Shown here in pieces: positions 36,052 to 44,313 of a stretch of DNA of 64,000 nucleotides (its first letter is position 1; every line of letters begins with the position of its first letter). The DNA is taken from positions 62,001 through 126,000 of the forward strand of contig JADIYM010000013.1 of the NCBI GenBank assembly GCA_016705245.1. The letters are read 5' to 3'. The DNA comes from Blastocatellia bacterium. Lineage in GTDB: Bacteria; Acidobacteriota; Blastocatellia; UBA7656; JADIYM01. The notes below the pieces were generated by a model. It made no database searches, was not told the DNA's origin, and worked only from the letters and a program-made list of their open reading frames with translations. The position numbers were made by a program, and so were the translations under genes.

Positions 36052-37080
36052 TCACTCAACGTCGACCGCGCCGCCATCGAGCAATTCGGCGCCGAGGCGC
36101 TCGTAGAGGTCTATGCCGAGCGCGATTTGCTCGACCGTGATGTGCTCGTTCGACGAGTGCGCGACCTCGATGTCGCCCGGTCCCACGAGCAGAATCCTGC
36201 CGAGCGACTTCAGGAAACTCGCGTCCGTATTGAAGTTCGCGACTCCCGTCTCGTAGCCGTCCGGCAAATCGAACAGCTCCGGGCCATTCTCAGTCAGCAC
36301 TGTTCGCCGGACACCGTCCACGAGCGATGCGTCGATCGCGGCGAGAATCTCTGACGTCGGCCCCACTGTCCGGAACATGAGCTCGGCGGACGCGGCCGGT
36401 GCAAGTACGTTCGCAGCCACGCCTCCCGCGATGAGTCCCACGTTGAAAAACGTCTCGCCAAGCACGTCGTGCCGCGGCCACTCGAGATGACGGAGCGTCT
36501 CGAGCGTGACGAGCAACCGGTCCACTGCGGAAACTCCACGGTGCGGGAAACCCGAGTGCGCCGCGCGACCCTCCGCGTCCAGCCGAACCTTCACGACGCC
36601 CTTCTGGGCTGCGATCACCCGGCAGACAGTTGGCTCACACAACACGATGTCGCGCGTCGAGATCGGCAGCTTCGCGGCGGCCTTCGCACCCGAATGATCC
36701 ACCTCCTCGCCCACGACGAAGAGAAACCCGAACGCGCTGGCACCCTTCGCGCGCAGACGGCGTCCGGCCTCGAGCATCGCGACGATGCCGCCTTTCGTAT
36801 CGCACGCGCCTCGCCCATAGATCGTGTCGCCTTCACGTCGATACGGCAGAAACGGCGGAACGGTGTCGATGTGCGTCGAGAAGAACAGGCGAGGCGTTTC
36901 GCCGTCGCGCACCGCGAGCAGGTTGTCGCGTCCCGGCAGCACTTCCTGCCGCGTGACCCGATATCCGTCCCGCTCGAGCTCTCGCTCGAGGATCGCCGCG
37001 ATGCCTGCCTCATCGCCGGTCGTCGAAGGCGTGTCGATCATCTCGCGCAGCAGCTCGAGAACGCCGGCGGGCACGCTCAT
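36052..37080 (-). CDS. M20-family amidohydrolase/peptidase (ArgE/DapE type)
   Basis: 342 residues. Metal ligands: STHIDTVPP (His, catalytic Asp), GRGACDTKGG (bridging Asp), GEEVDHSG (catalytic Glu and ligand Glu), and a late His in HSSNEHI. The dimerisation domain begins EGRAAHSGFPHRG. Probably removes an acyl group from an amino acid or splits a dipeptide. It starts with an ATGA overlap with the ferritin-like/ferredoxin gene and precedes the HutF-like gene, so the three form an operon. Confidence 0.87.
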   Translation of the reverse strand: MSVPAGVLELLREMIDTPSTTGDEAGIAAILERELERDGYRVTRQEVLPGRDNLLAVRDGETPRLFFSTHIDTVPPFLPYRREGDTIYGRGACDTKGGIVAMLEAGRRLRAKGASAFGFLFVVGEEVDHSGAKAAAKLPISTRDIVLCEPTVCRVIAAQKGVVKVRLDAEGRAAHSGFPHRGVSAVDRLLVTLETLRHLEWPRHDVLGETFFNVGLIAGGVAANVLAPAASAELMFRTVGPTSEILAAIDASLVDGVRRTVLTENGPELFDLPDGYETGVANFNTDASFLKSLGRILLVGPGDIEVAHSSNEHITVEQIALGIDLYERLGAELLDGGAVDVE

Positions 37081-37640
37081 TTCACATCACTACCGGCAGC
37101 CCGCTCGAGCGCCGGCACCCGCACGCGAACGGCCGAAGAAGCAGTCGTCTGGCACGCGAGGCGCCAACCTTCCGCAAGCAATTCATCGAGATGCTTCCGC
37201 TCGGGAGCCGTGAGCTTCGAGAGCGACTCCGCACCTTCGATGACCTCGACCCGGCACGTCCCGCAAACTCCGTGGCCGCCGCAATCGTTTCGAATCTCGA
37301 CTCCGGCCGCCTTGGCCGCCTCGAGGAGCGTGTCACCGTCAGCCGGAGATGCTGCAAGCCCGGACGGATCGAACACGATCGACACGGACTCAGTCGCCGC
37401 AGTGATCGGACGTCCAAGTCCGGCGCGAATGAGAGCCCTCGCCTGACCGGCATCGATACGGGCGAGCATGTCCATGGCCTCGGCGATGTGGTGTTTCTCT
37501 TGACGCGTAATCTCGGTAAGCAGTTCGCGAACGGCCGGCGTTTTTGCGCGACCGATCATCTCGGAGTACACGTTCACCGTGTCGAGCTCGCGAACTAGGA
37601 GTTCGCGGATCAGGTCCTCGGCATCACGGGTTTTCGCCAT
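37077..37640 (-). CDS. Ferritin-like domain fused to a [2Fe-2S] ferredoxin
   Basis: 187 residues. Residues ~5-63 form a two-helix ferritin-like unit with Glu18 and ExxH at 48-51 (RELDTVNVY, ITRQEKHHIAEA), similar in size and pattern to encapsulin-type mini-ferritins. Residues ~85-180 form a plant-type ferredoxin with cysteines 120, 126, 129 and 163 (CGGHGVCGTC...C), a full CX5CX2CX33C set. Iron storage or oxidation linked to electron supply is inferred. No encapsulin gene is in the window. It leads an operon with the M20 and HutF-like genes. Confidence 0.75.
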   Translation of the reverse strand: MAKTRDAEDLIRELLVRELDTVNVYSEMIGRAKTPAVRELLTEITRQEKHHIAEAMDMLARIDAGQARALIRAGLGRPITAATESVSIVFDPSGLAASPADGDTLLEAAKAAGVEIRNDCGGHGVCGTCRVEVIEGAESLSKLTAPERKHLDELLAEGWRLACQTTASSAVRVRVPALERAAGSDVK

Positions 37641-37713
37641 GGCGTCTGGATTCTGGGTTTCGGTGCCGACCCTGTCAAGAATCGCGAGCTACGTAAGGCG
37701 ACTTCAATAAACG

Positions 37714-37746
37714 AAGCCGCCCCCGTCGACTCGACGAGGGCGGCTC
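37714..37746. terminator. Strong bidirectional terminator-like hairpin
   Basis: GCCGCCC and GGGCGGC pair around a partly self-complementary loop (CGTCGACTCGACG). The minus-strand copy is followed by TTCGTTTATT. It sits 15 bases after the stop of the rhodanese gene. Confidence 0.8.
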
Positions 37747-37760
37747 CAGGCTGCCAATTA

Positions 37761-38240
37761 CTAAGGCTGGACTTCGGTCGGAAGCTGAGCTGTCTTCCAG
37801 GCGGTGAGACCGCCCTTCAATGCGTATGCGTTCGTGAAACCCGACTGCTGCAATTTGAGTACCGCACCGGCACTCGTGTGTTCGGCCCCTCAGGTACAGT
37901 ACGCAACGATAAGCGTGTCCTTAGCGAGGTCCTTGCTCCATTCGGCGAGCTTTGCATCGGGCACGTGGTCGGCGCCCTTGATCTTGTCGCCCGTGAACGA
38001 GCTTCGTGTGTCGATGAAGCGGACCGTGACGCCTTCGTCCATCCACTTCTTGATTTCGTCCGGGGTGGTGCGCCTGGCCACCGTTGCGTCGAACGGCACC
38101 GCGGGCTTGGTGTCCGGCTTTGCAACGGTCACCGCTGGCGGCGTTTTCGACGGAGCTTTGCCGCTCTGGGCCAGAGCGGGGGCGGGGGCGGCCAGCAGGA
38201 GCGCCAGCACCATCCCTCCGCTCGTGAATTCGTAACGCAT
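37761..38240 (-). CDS. Exported rhodanese-like protein with probable selenocysteine (UGA at 37890-37892)
   Basis: Starts at the ATG at 38240 with GGAGG eight bases upstream. Signal peptide to ~residue 25 (APALAQ), Pro-rich linker, then a rhodanese domain: ARRTTPDEIKKWMDEG, VRFIDTRSSF, LIVAYCT. The frame meets TGA at codon 117, then continues as coding: GAEHTSAGAVLKLQQSGF, ALKGGLTAW, to a TAG at 37761 (159 residues). Related rhodaneses, from memory, have YCxCPxExxSA, so the TGA replaces the second Cys. A SECIS-like stem-loop follows. Alternatives are a nonsense mutation or a base-call error; a conventional reading stops at 37890. Confidence 0.75.
37857..37875 (-). promoter_or_regulatory. Putative bacterial SECIS element
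   Basis: On the mRNA, GAGUGCC and GGUACUC form a 7-bp stem (one G-U pair) capped by the 5-base loop GGUGC. The loop begins 21 nt after the in-frame UGA. Published rules for bacterial SECIS, as I recall them, ask for a small loop with G in the first two bases, 16-37 nt after UGA, on a short stem; all are met. Selenocysteine insertion would also need SelA-D elsewhere in the genome. Confidence 0.65.
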
Positions 38241-38335
38241 ACGTCTCAGTCCTCCGAAAAGTGATGGGTGGCGCAATGCGCCACCCACAACATTAGCGAC
38301 CGGGACGACCCCGCCGCAAGCCGCATTCCGGCCGG

Positions 38336-40048
38336 TCATTCGACCGTAAAGGCTCCGATGCCAGTGGCCGAGGCTCCACCGGGGTTCGTGACAACGACAT
38401 CACGTGCGACTCGGGCGGCCTTTTTCTTGATCTTGATGTTCACGTCGAGCCGCGACGGCGAAACGTACGTCACCGAGTTGACCGTGATCTTCGTGCCGAA
38501 CGAGACGGTTGCACCCTGAACGAACCCGGTTCCGTTCACCGTGACGGTGAGCGTCGCCTTGCGCCGAGCCGACGCCGGGGAACAGCTCGTAACCGCCAGG
38601 TCCACCGTGCCCTCGACGACCACGTTGAAGGTGCAGGATCCGCCAGTCGCCGATGTACAGGTCACCTCCGTCGTGCCGACCGTGAAGGTCGATCCCGACG
38701 CCGGAACGCACGCCAGTGTTCCGCATTCGCCTGTCGGCGTCGGCAAGTCGAAAGTCGCGACCTCCGAACCATTGCCGTCGCCATCAGTGACCAGGACGTC
38801 CGCCGGACATCGAAGATCGCATTCACCGTCGCGAAGCACGATCTTGAACACGCCGCCGCGCCCACCAAAGACGCTGTCCGTCACCACGTATAGTTCGCCC
38901 GCCTCGTCCTCACCGAACGAAACGACCGGCTCGCTCGCCGCGCCGGTGACCATTGTTACGGCAGTCGTCTCACCCGGCACGAGCGTCAGGATCTGACCGG
39001 AGCCGAGACAGTAGTCCGCGAACACGTATTTGCCGAAAAGCGAAGGAATCGCGTCGCCGCGATAGACGTACCCTCCCGTTATGGAGCAGCCGGACGAGAC
39101 GCCGTTGCTCCCGCTGTGCGCGTATTCGAAGACCGGGAGGATCTTGCCGGAAGTGTCGCAGCCCGTCGTAGGCGGACGACAGTGCACGCCCTCCATGACC
39201 CGCCATCCGTAATTGCCGCCCCGCGTGATGATGTCGACCTCTTCGTACTGGTTCTGTCCGACATCGCCGGCCCAAAGCTGCCCGGATTCGCGATCGAACG
39301 AATATCGCCACGTGTTTCGAAGCCCGTAGGCGTAGATCTCGTCTGGAGCGGCCAAGCCGACGAACGGGTTGTCGGACGGGATCGCATACGGCTGCGCGCC
39401 GTTCACGTCAAATCGCAGAATCTTGCCGAGCAGGTCGTTGATGTCCTGTCCGTTGTCGTCCGGATCGTTCGCCGATCCGCCGTCGCCGGTCGCGGCGTAA
39501 AGAAAACCGTCCGGCCCGAATTTGAGGAGCCCGCCGTTGTGGTTCTCGGCGAGCTGATGCGGAATCTCGATGATGCGCCGCTCCGCCGTGCTCGCAACGT
39601 TCGGATTTCCGGCCATCGCCTGGTATTCGGCGATGACGATGCCGCCTTCAGTCGGCGTGCGGCCGGTGTAATAGACGAAGAAGCGACGGTTCGTCTCGTA
39701 GTCCGGATGGAACGCGACGCTCAGCAATCCCTGCTCGTTGCCACTGTCCTCGACGCGGTCTTCGATGTCGAGAAAGGGCGTCGAGAGGAGCTGGCCATTC
39801 TGAATGATGCGGACGCGGCCTTCCTTCTCGACTGCGAAGAGACGGTTCGTGCCGTCGGCCGCATTTGTCACCTGCACGGGGCGCTCGAGGTTGAGCACGA
39901 CGAGATCGAGCTCGATCGGTGCACCGGTCGAGCCGCGCGCGACTTCGTTTCGAGGCGAGAGTCGCGTTGCGGCCATTCCGGCAGTCACCGACGACATCAG
40001 TAGTCCCGCCCCGGCGATCGCGCCGAGTCTTCGAACGTATGAATGCAT
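38336..40048 (-). CDS. Exported PQQ-type sugar dehydrogenase (Gdh/YliI family) with extra C-terminal domains
   Basis: 570 residues with a signal peptide (~1-27) and a GGGGA motif upstream of the ATG at 40048. The soluble aldose dehydrogenase propeller is recognised by LLSVAFHPDYETNRRFFVYY, ENHNGGLLKFGPDGFLYAATGDGG, GLRNTWRYSFD and NYGWRVMEG. It oxidises aldoses or related compounds in the periplasm. After ~residue 420 come an HYR-like Cys-rich module (CPADVLVTDGDGNG) and an IPT/TIG-like end resembling that of the protein at 21803, which may attach or sort the protein. Confidence 0.85.
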   Translation of the reverse strand: MHSYVRRLGAIAGAGLLMSSVTAGMAATRLSPRNEVARGSTGAPIELDLVVLNLERPVQVTNAADGTNRLFAVEKEGRVRIIQNGQLLSTPFLDIEDRVEDSGNEQGLLSVAFHPDYETNRRFFVYYTGRTPTEGGIVIAEYQAMAGNPNVASTAERRIIEIPHQLAENHNGGLLKFGPDGFLYAATGDGGSANDPDDNGQDINDLLGKILRFDVNGAQPYAIPSDNPFVGLAAPDEIYAYGLRNTWRYSFDRESGQLWAGDVGQNQYEEVDIITRGGNYGWRVMEGVHCRPPTTGCDTSGKILPVFEYAHSGSNGVSSGCSITGGYVYRGDAIPSLFGKYVFADYCLGSGQILTLVPGETTAVTMVTGAASEPVVSFGEDEAGELYVVTDSVFGGRGGVFKIVLRDGECDLRCPADVLVTDGDGNGSEVATFDLPTPTGECGTLACVPASGSTFTVGTTEVTCTSATGGSCTFNVVVEGTVDLAVTSCSPASARRKATLTVTVNGTGFVQGATVSFGTKITVNSVTYVSPSRLDVNIKIKKKAARVARDVVVTNPGGASATGIGAFTVE

Positions 40049-40355
40049 GTTTCCCCCAACCCTCTGGATCGTCCGGTTTCCCCGGACTGCAAAAGTGTAG
40101 CTCCGCTTGTACGTTGCGGTCATGGAGCCCCGCGCGCCTCGCGCTGATACGTCGTCTGACTCCGCGCTGATACGTTGTCTGCTTCGTGACCGTACCCGAC
40201 CCCATGGGTTCGTCACAGACGACGGCAACGTCCGCTGTGGCAAGTCGCTGGGCTACAGTTTGGAGAGCCCTTCAACTCGCACAACGTTTGACCCAGATTG
40301 CACCTCGCGTTTGCCCTTCGGCGCGTCTGACCTTCAGTCGGCCCCTCGCTGCGCT

Positions 40356-40716
40356 CTGACCTTTACCCATAATCAAATCGGCTGGACACGGGCATCTGTG
40401 TCGCGTTCATGAAGACTTGCCACATTGCGGTGCACGCCCGATCCGCCTGCATCCGCAACCACCGACGTGAGCGCTCCGCACGGCCGGCCGCTCACTGCGT
40501 TCGCGGTTCTGGGTCGGCCTGCGGCCGACGGGGACCGCTCTCCCGACCGCACGTCCCAGAACCGCGAACGCAGTGAGCGGCCGGCCTTGCATCTCCCGCC
40601 CAGTGGTTGTACCGCTCGCCCGATCCTTTTGCGTCCGCCACCACCAGCTCGAGCGCTCGGTCGGCCCCTCGCTGCACTTCTGACCGTGTCCAGCACAAAC
40701 TGTGGGACACGCTCAG
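40356..40716 (+). repeat. 361-bp long inverted repeat, left copy (within gap 40049-40978)
   Basis: Matches the reverse complement of 49105-49465 over exactly 361 bases with three mismatches noticed by eye (two near 40475-40480, one near 40510). The repeat contains a palindrome (GGCCGGCCGCTCACTGCG ... CGCAGTGAGCGGCCGGCC, 40481-40586). Flanking bases hold family B half-arms near 40335 and 40850-40880. No transposase or other gene is present in this 930-base gap; apparent reading frames here are products of the repeat. Confidence 0.9.
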
Positions 40717-40978
40717 CGCTGCGCTCGGGGTTCTGGGCCTAACGGGGCGCGTTCGGGGTCGGCCTTTGAGAGCGCACGACGATCGACCCAGAGCCCCGAG
40801 CGCAACCGGGGCGCGTTTGGAGAGCCCGTGAATACGCACAACGTTTGACCCAGAACCCCGAGCGCAGCGAGGGGCCGAGGTCCAATTCAACGCGCGCCAA
40901 CTGCACCGCGTCTCTGCCCTGCAGCGCGTCTCTGCCCTGCAGTCGGCCCGCGGTTCGAGAAAGCTCTGGTCGTAAAAC

Positions 40979-42358
40979 TCACCCTCGGCCGGCCAGCATC
41001 TGCCGGATGACCTCCACTTTCCCTCGAATGGCCGCGGTGTCCTCGATCATTTGACACAGCAACCAGCGCAGCGTGTGCGTTTCCGTCGACCCATCGCGCG
41101 TGAATCCGCGGTTGAGGTCCGCGTCGGTTCGCTCACGCAACCAGGACTCGAACTGACCGTGGGCCCAGGCTACCTCTGCAATGAGCCGGTTCGGACTCTT
41201 TCGGGGAGCCAGATCCGGCGTGCTGAAACCGAAACGCGTCGAGATCTCGTCCGGCACGGCCGAGCCCACGAGAACCTCGTGGTGGACACGACCAACCGCT
41301 GCGCCAGCCTGGAGCAGCAGCGAACCGATCGCAGGCGCTCCCTCGTGAGGACGCCATATGACGTCATCAAGCGTCAGACCGTCCGTGACCTCCGCAAGCG
41401 TGTCTCGCTGCTCGAATAGTCGACGGGCAAGGCGGCCGACACCTGGGGAAAGTCCAGGCCACGGTTCGACGTCCGCGGCGATGCGCATGGCGATCGAGCC
41501 GTCGAGCGCCCCGCTCGCCGAATGGGACAGGAATCCGTCGATGGCGTCCACGAAGGCTTCCGGCTGCGCGAAAGTCGGCAGGTGCCCGCAGGGCTCCAAC
41601 GGCTCGACGCGGGCGCGGGTCAGTTCCTCCCGCGCGCGAGTCGCCGCAAGCGGCGAAACCACTGGATCATCGGCACCCCAGATGATGAGCGTAGGTGCAG
41701 TGATCCTTGCAAGCCGATGCCCGACCGGATGGTGGAGCAACGAGGTCATCGCATCCTCGACGGACCTCGCCCACGCGCGATACGCGACGCAGTGCGCGAG
41801 CTCTTCTCGCAGCTGAAGCTCCGCCTCGAGCAGGTCGTTCCATCCAGCGGCGAGCGCCTGATACCAGGCGCGGCGCCCCGCTCGATCCAGCCCAACGAGC
41901 ACCTCGCCGGTCCAGCGCTCCATGGCCGTGGCCATCTCGGCCTCGGTCAACCGGTCGACCGCGGGAATCGCCGAGAGGACGAGCCGGTCCACGCGCTCCG
42001 GATACTCGGACGCGAAGCGCACGGCAACGGCCGCGCCGAGACCGTGACCAACGAAGGACGCGCGGTCGATATCGAGCGTCGTCAGCAATCCTCCAAGAAG
42101 ATTCGTGTAGAGCACGACGGCGTCATCGATCGGCGGTCGGTCGGATTTGCCGAACCCGAGGAAGTCGAAGCCGATGGCGCGACGCGTCGCGCCAATGCGC
42201 TCATAAGCCGCGGCGAAGGCGTCGAGGTCGCTCGCAACGTCGTGCAGGAATACCACTGGCTCGCCAGCGAACTCGTTGACGTCGACGTAGGCGTGGCGGA
42301 ATCCGTCGACAACGGCGAAACGCGCCGGGTAACGATATGGTACGTCGAGGAAGTTCAC
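40979..42358 (-). CDS. Alpha/beta hydrolase-fold protein fused to a DinB-like domain, nucleophile missing
   Basis: About 459 residues from a GTG at 42358 with GGAG seven bases upstream; an ATG at 42442 is also possible. Residues ~20-265 are an alpha/beta hydrolase fold (FDFLGFGKSDRP, APTLIIWGADDPVV, GHLPTFAQPEAF). The elbow reads VGHGLGAA with Gly106 where Ser is expected, so hydrolysis is doubtful. Residues ~310-459 are DinB-like (DDVIWRPHEGAPAIGSLLLQ), a four-helix fold that often binds a metal. It is the first gene inside the inverted-repeat segment and divergent from the carboxylase gene. Confidence 0.75.
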   Translation of the reverse strand: MNFLDVPYRYPARFAVVDGFRHAYVDVNEFAGEPVVFLHDVASDLDAFAAAYERIGATRRAIGFDFLGFGKSDRPPIDDAVVLYTNLLGGLLTTLDIDRASFVGHGLGAAVAVRFASEYPERVDRLVLSAIPAVDRLTEAEMATAMERWTGEVLVGLDRAGRRAWYQALAAGWNDLLEAELQLREELAHCVAYRAWARSVEDAMTSLLHHPVGHRLARITAPTLIIWGADDPVVSPLAATRAREELTRARVEPLEPCGHLPTFAQPEAFVDAIDGFLSHSASGALDGSIAMRIAADVEPWPGLSPGVGRLARRLFEQRDTLAEVTDGLTLDDVIWRPHEGAPAIGSLLLQAGAAVGRVHHEVLVGSAVPDEISTRFGFSTPDLAPRKSPNRLIAEVAWAHGQFESWLRERTDADLNRGFTRDGSTETHTLRWLLCQMIEDTAAIRGKVEVIRQMLAGRG

Positions 42359-42608
42359 GAACGGTGTCTCCGATACATCGAGCCCTGGGGGAAGGCCGTA
42401 ATCTGGACAGCTGCGTCGGGGGAAGCGCGCCGGGCCGATCATACCGCACGGCGCGGCGGATCGTCGTGCAGGTCGACCCGGATGATGCGTTGACGCCCGT
42501 GGGCCGGACCGCCATCGAGCCCCTCCCGCGCGGATTTGCGACCTGACGAGTTCGAAAGCCCCGTGGTATTCTCCGGCGCCGCCCGCGGACACCGCTTGAA
42601 GGAGATCG

Positions 42609-44225
42609 ATGATGACCACGGAGAACCGCTCCCACTTCGAGCACCTCATCGCCGAGATATCGGCGCTCGAAGAGACGATTCGCCTCGGCGGTGGTGCTGA
42701 CAAGATCGAACGCCAGCACAGTCAGGGAAAGCTCACGGCGCGAGAGAGGATCGCCCTCTTGCTCGATCCCGGTTCGCGTTTTCAGGAGATCGGTCTGTTC
42801 GTCGCCTACGATCAATACGACGGCCAGGCGCCTGGAGCCGGCGTCGTGACCGGCATTGGCCGCTGCGGTGGACGCGAGATCGTGGTCGTTGCCAACGACG
42901 CGACCGTCAAGGCAGGTTCGTGGTGGCCCGAGACGATCAAGAAGATGCTGCGGGCGCAGGAAGCCGCGATGCGCTGCAGGGTGCCGATCGTCTATCTCGT
43001 GGATTCCGCGGGTGTGAACCTTCCGTATCAGGGCGGAGTCTTCCCCGGACAATACGGCGCCGCGCGCATCTTCTACTACAACTCGATCATGCGCCGGTTC
43101 CTGCACGTGCCGCAGATCTCGGCGGTCATGGGACAGTGCATCGCCGGCGGCGCGTACCTTCCGGCGCTCTCCGACGTGATTCTGATGGTCGAGAACTCGT
43201 CGTTCATGGGCCTCGGCGGACCGAATCTCGTAAAGGGGGCGACGGGCCAGACGGTCGATGGCGAAACGCTCGGCGGGGCAAGGACGCACACGGAAATCAG
43301 TGGCGTTGCGCACTACCGTCTCGCAAGCGACGAGGCCTGCATAGAGAAGATCCGCGAGATCGTGACCGAGCTCCCGCCCGCACCGCCGCTCAAGGTCACG
43401 TTGGCCGAGCCCAGTGCGTCTAAACGGCCAGAGTCGGACATTCTCGATATCCTGCCGGCCGACCACCGCCAGCCTTACAACATGTATGACGTGTTGTCGT
43501 GCCTGCTCGACGACGGGCATCTCGACGAGTTTCAGGCAGACTACGCGAAGGAGATCATCACGGGGCACGGCCGCATTCACGGACTGCCGGTTGGCGTGAT
43601 CACGAATCAGCGGAACCTCATCAAGCGCCCGGCCGGACAGCCGCCAAGATTCGGTGGCATCGTGTATACCGAAAGCGCCGAGAAAGTCGCCTACTTCATC
43701 GAGACCTGCAATCGACACGGCACCCCGCTTCTCTTCCTGCAGGACGTCTCGGGTTTCATGGTCGGCACCGACGCCGAGCACTCCGGCATCATTCGCGCGG
43801 GGGCGCAGTTCGTTGAAGCGATGGCCACGGCATTCGTCCCGAAGATCGTGCTGACGCTCAATCACGCCTCCGGAGCAGGCTACTACGCAATGGCAGGCCA
43901 GGGATTCGACCCGGATTTCATTTTCACGTGGCCGACCGGGCGTATGGGCGTCATGGAGGGCGAGTCGGCGGTTATCGCGACATACGGCACGCAACTCGCA
44001 AAGCTGAAGAAGGAAGGAAAGGCGCCAGACGACAAGCTCACTGCGGCGATGGACGCAACAAGGGCCGACTACGAGCATCAACTCGATGCAAAATACGCGG
44101 CGGCTCGAGGTTATGCGGACGCCATCATCCTGCCTGGCGAGACGCGCGCCGCGCTCGAGCTTGCACTTCGCACCTCCCTGAACAATCCGGGAGCCCACGT
44201 CGGCCAGTTCGTCCTCGAGCGATAG
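42609..44225 (+). CDS. Acyl-CoA carboxylase beta chain (carboxyltransferase)
   Basis: 538 residues, starting after a strong GGAG. Closest in style to methylcrotonyl- or propionyl-CoA carboxylase beta: QGKLTARERIALLLDPGS, the N-terminal crotonase-like half with DSAGVNLPYQGGVFPG and GQCIAGGAYLPALSD, and the C-terminal half with LQDVSGFMVGTDAEHSGI and NHASGAGYYAMAG. It moves the carboxyl group from carboxybiotin to the acyl-CoA. The biotin-carrying alpha chain is not in the window. An oxyanion-hole Gly-Gly pattern is intact, so it should be active. Confidence 0.92.
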   Translation: MMTTENRSHFEHLIAEISALEETIRLGGGADKIERQHSQGKLTARERIALLLDPGSRFQEIGLFVAYDQYDGQAPGAGVVTGIGRCGGREIVVVANDATVKAGSWWPETIKKMLRAQEAAMRCRVPIVYLVDSAGVNLPYQGGVFPGQYGAARIFYYNSIMRRFLHVPQISAVMGQCIAGGAYLPALSDVILMVENSSFMGLGGPNLVKGATGQTVDGETLGGARTHTEISGVAHYRLASDEACIEKIREIVTELPPAPPLKVTLAEPSASKRPESDILDILPADHRQPYNMYDVLSCLLDDGHLDEFQADYAKEIITGHGRIHGLPVGVITNQRNLIKRPAGQPPRFGGIVYTESAEKVAYFIETCNRHGTPLLFLQDVSGFMVGTDAEHSGIIRAGAQFVEAMATAFVPKIVLTLNHASGAGYYAMAGQGFDPDFIFTWPTGRMGVMEGESAVIATYGTQLAKLKKEGKAPDDKLTAAMDATRADYEHQLDAKYAAARGYADAIILPGETRAALELALRTSLNNPGAHVGQFVLER

Positions 44226-44313
44226 AAGATTCAGCTTCGTCTGCTATCTTTGACGCGCCGGAAACTCCGTTAAGACCGTCCACGCATTCGCGCGGACAGG
44301 GATACCTTCAAGA

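Noticed and set aside
40425..40742. Small proteins encoded in the long inverted repeats (105-130 codons), conserved between the copies
   Set aside because: Their similarity follows from the DNA repeat itself; the translations are low-complexity and Arg/Pro-rich, with no ribosome-binding site.
42201..44198. Long minus-strand frame (665 codons) opposite the acyl-CoA carboxylase gene
   Set aside because: It is the high-GC antisense shadow of a clearly conserved gene; its translation is Arg/His-rich and shows no family motif.
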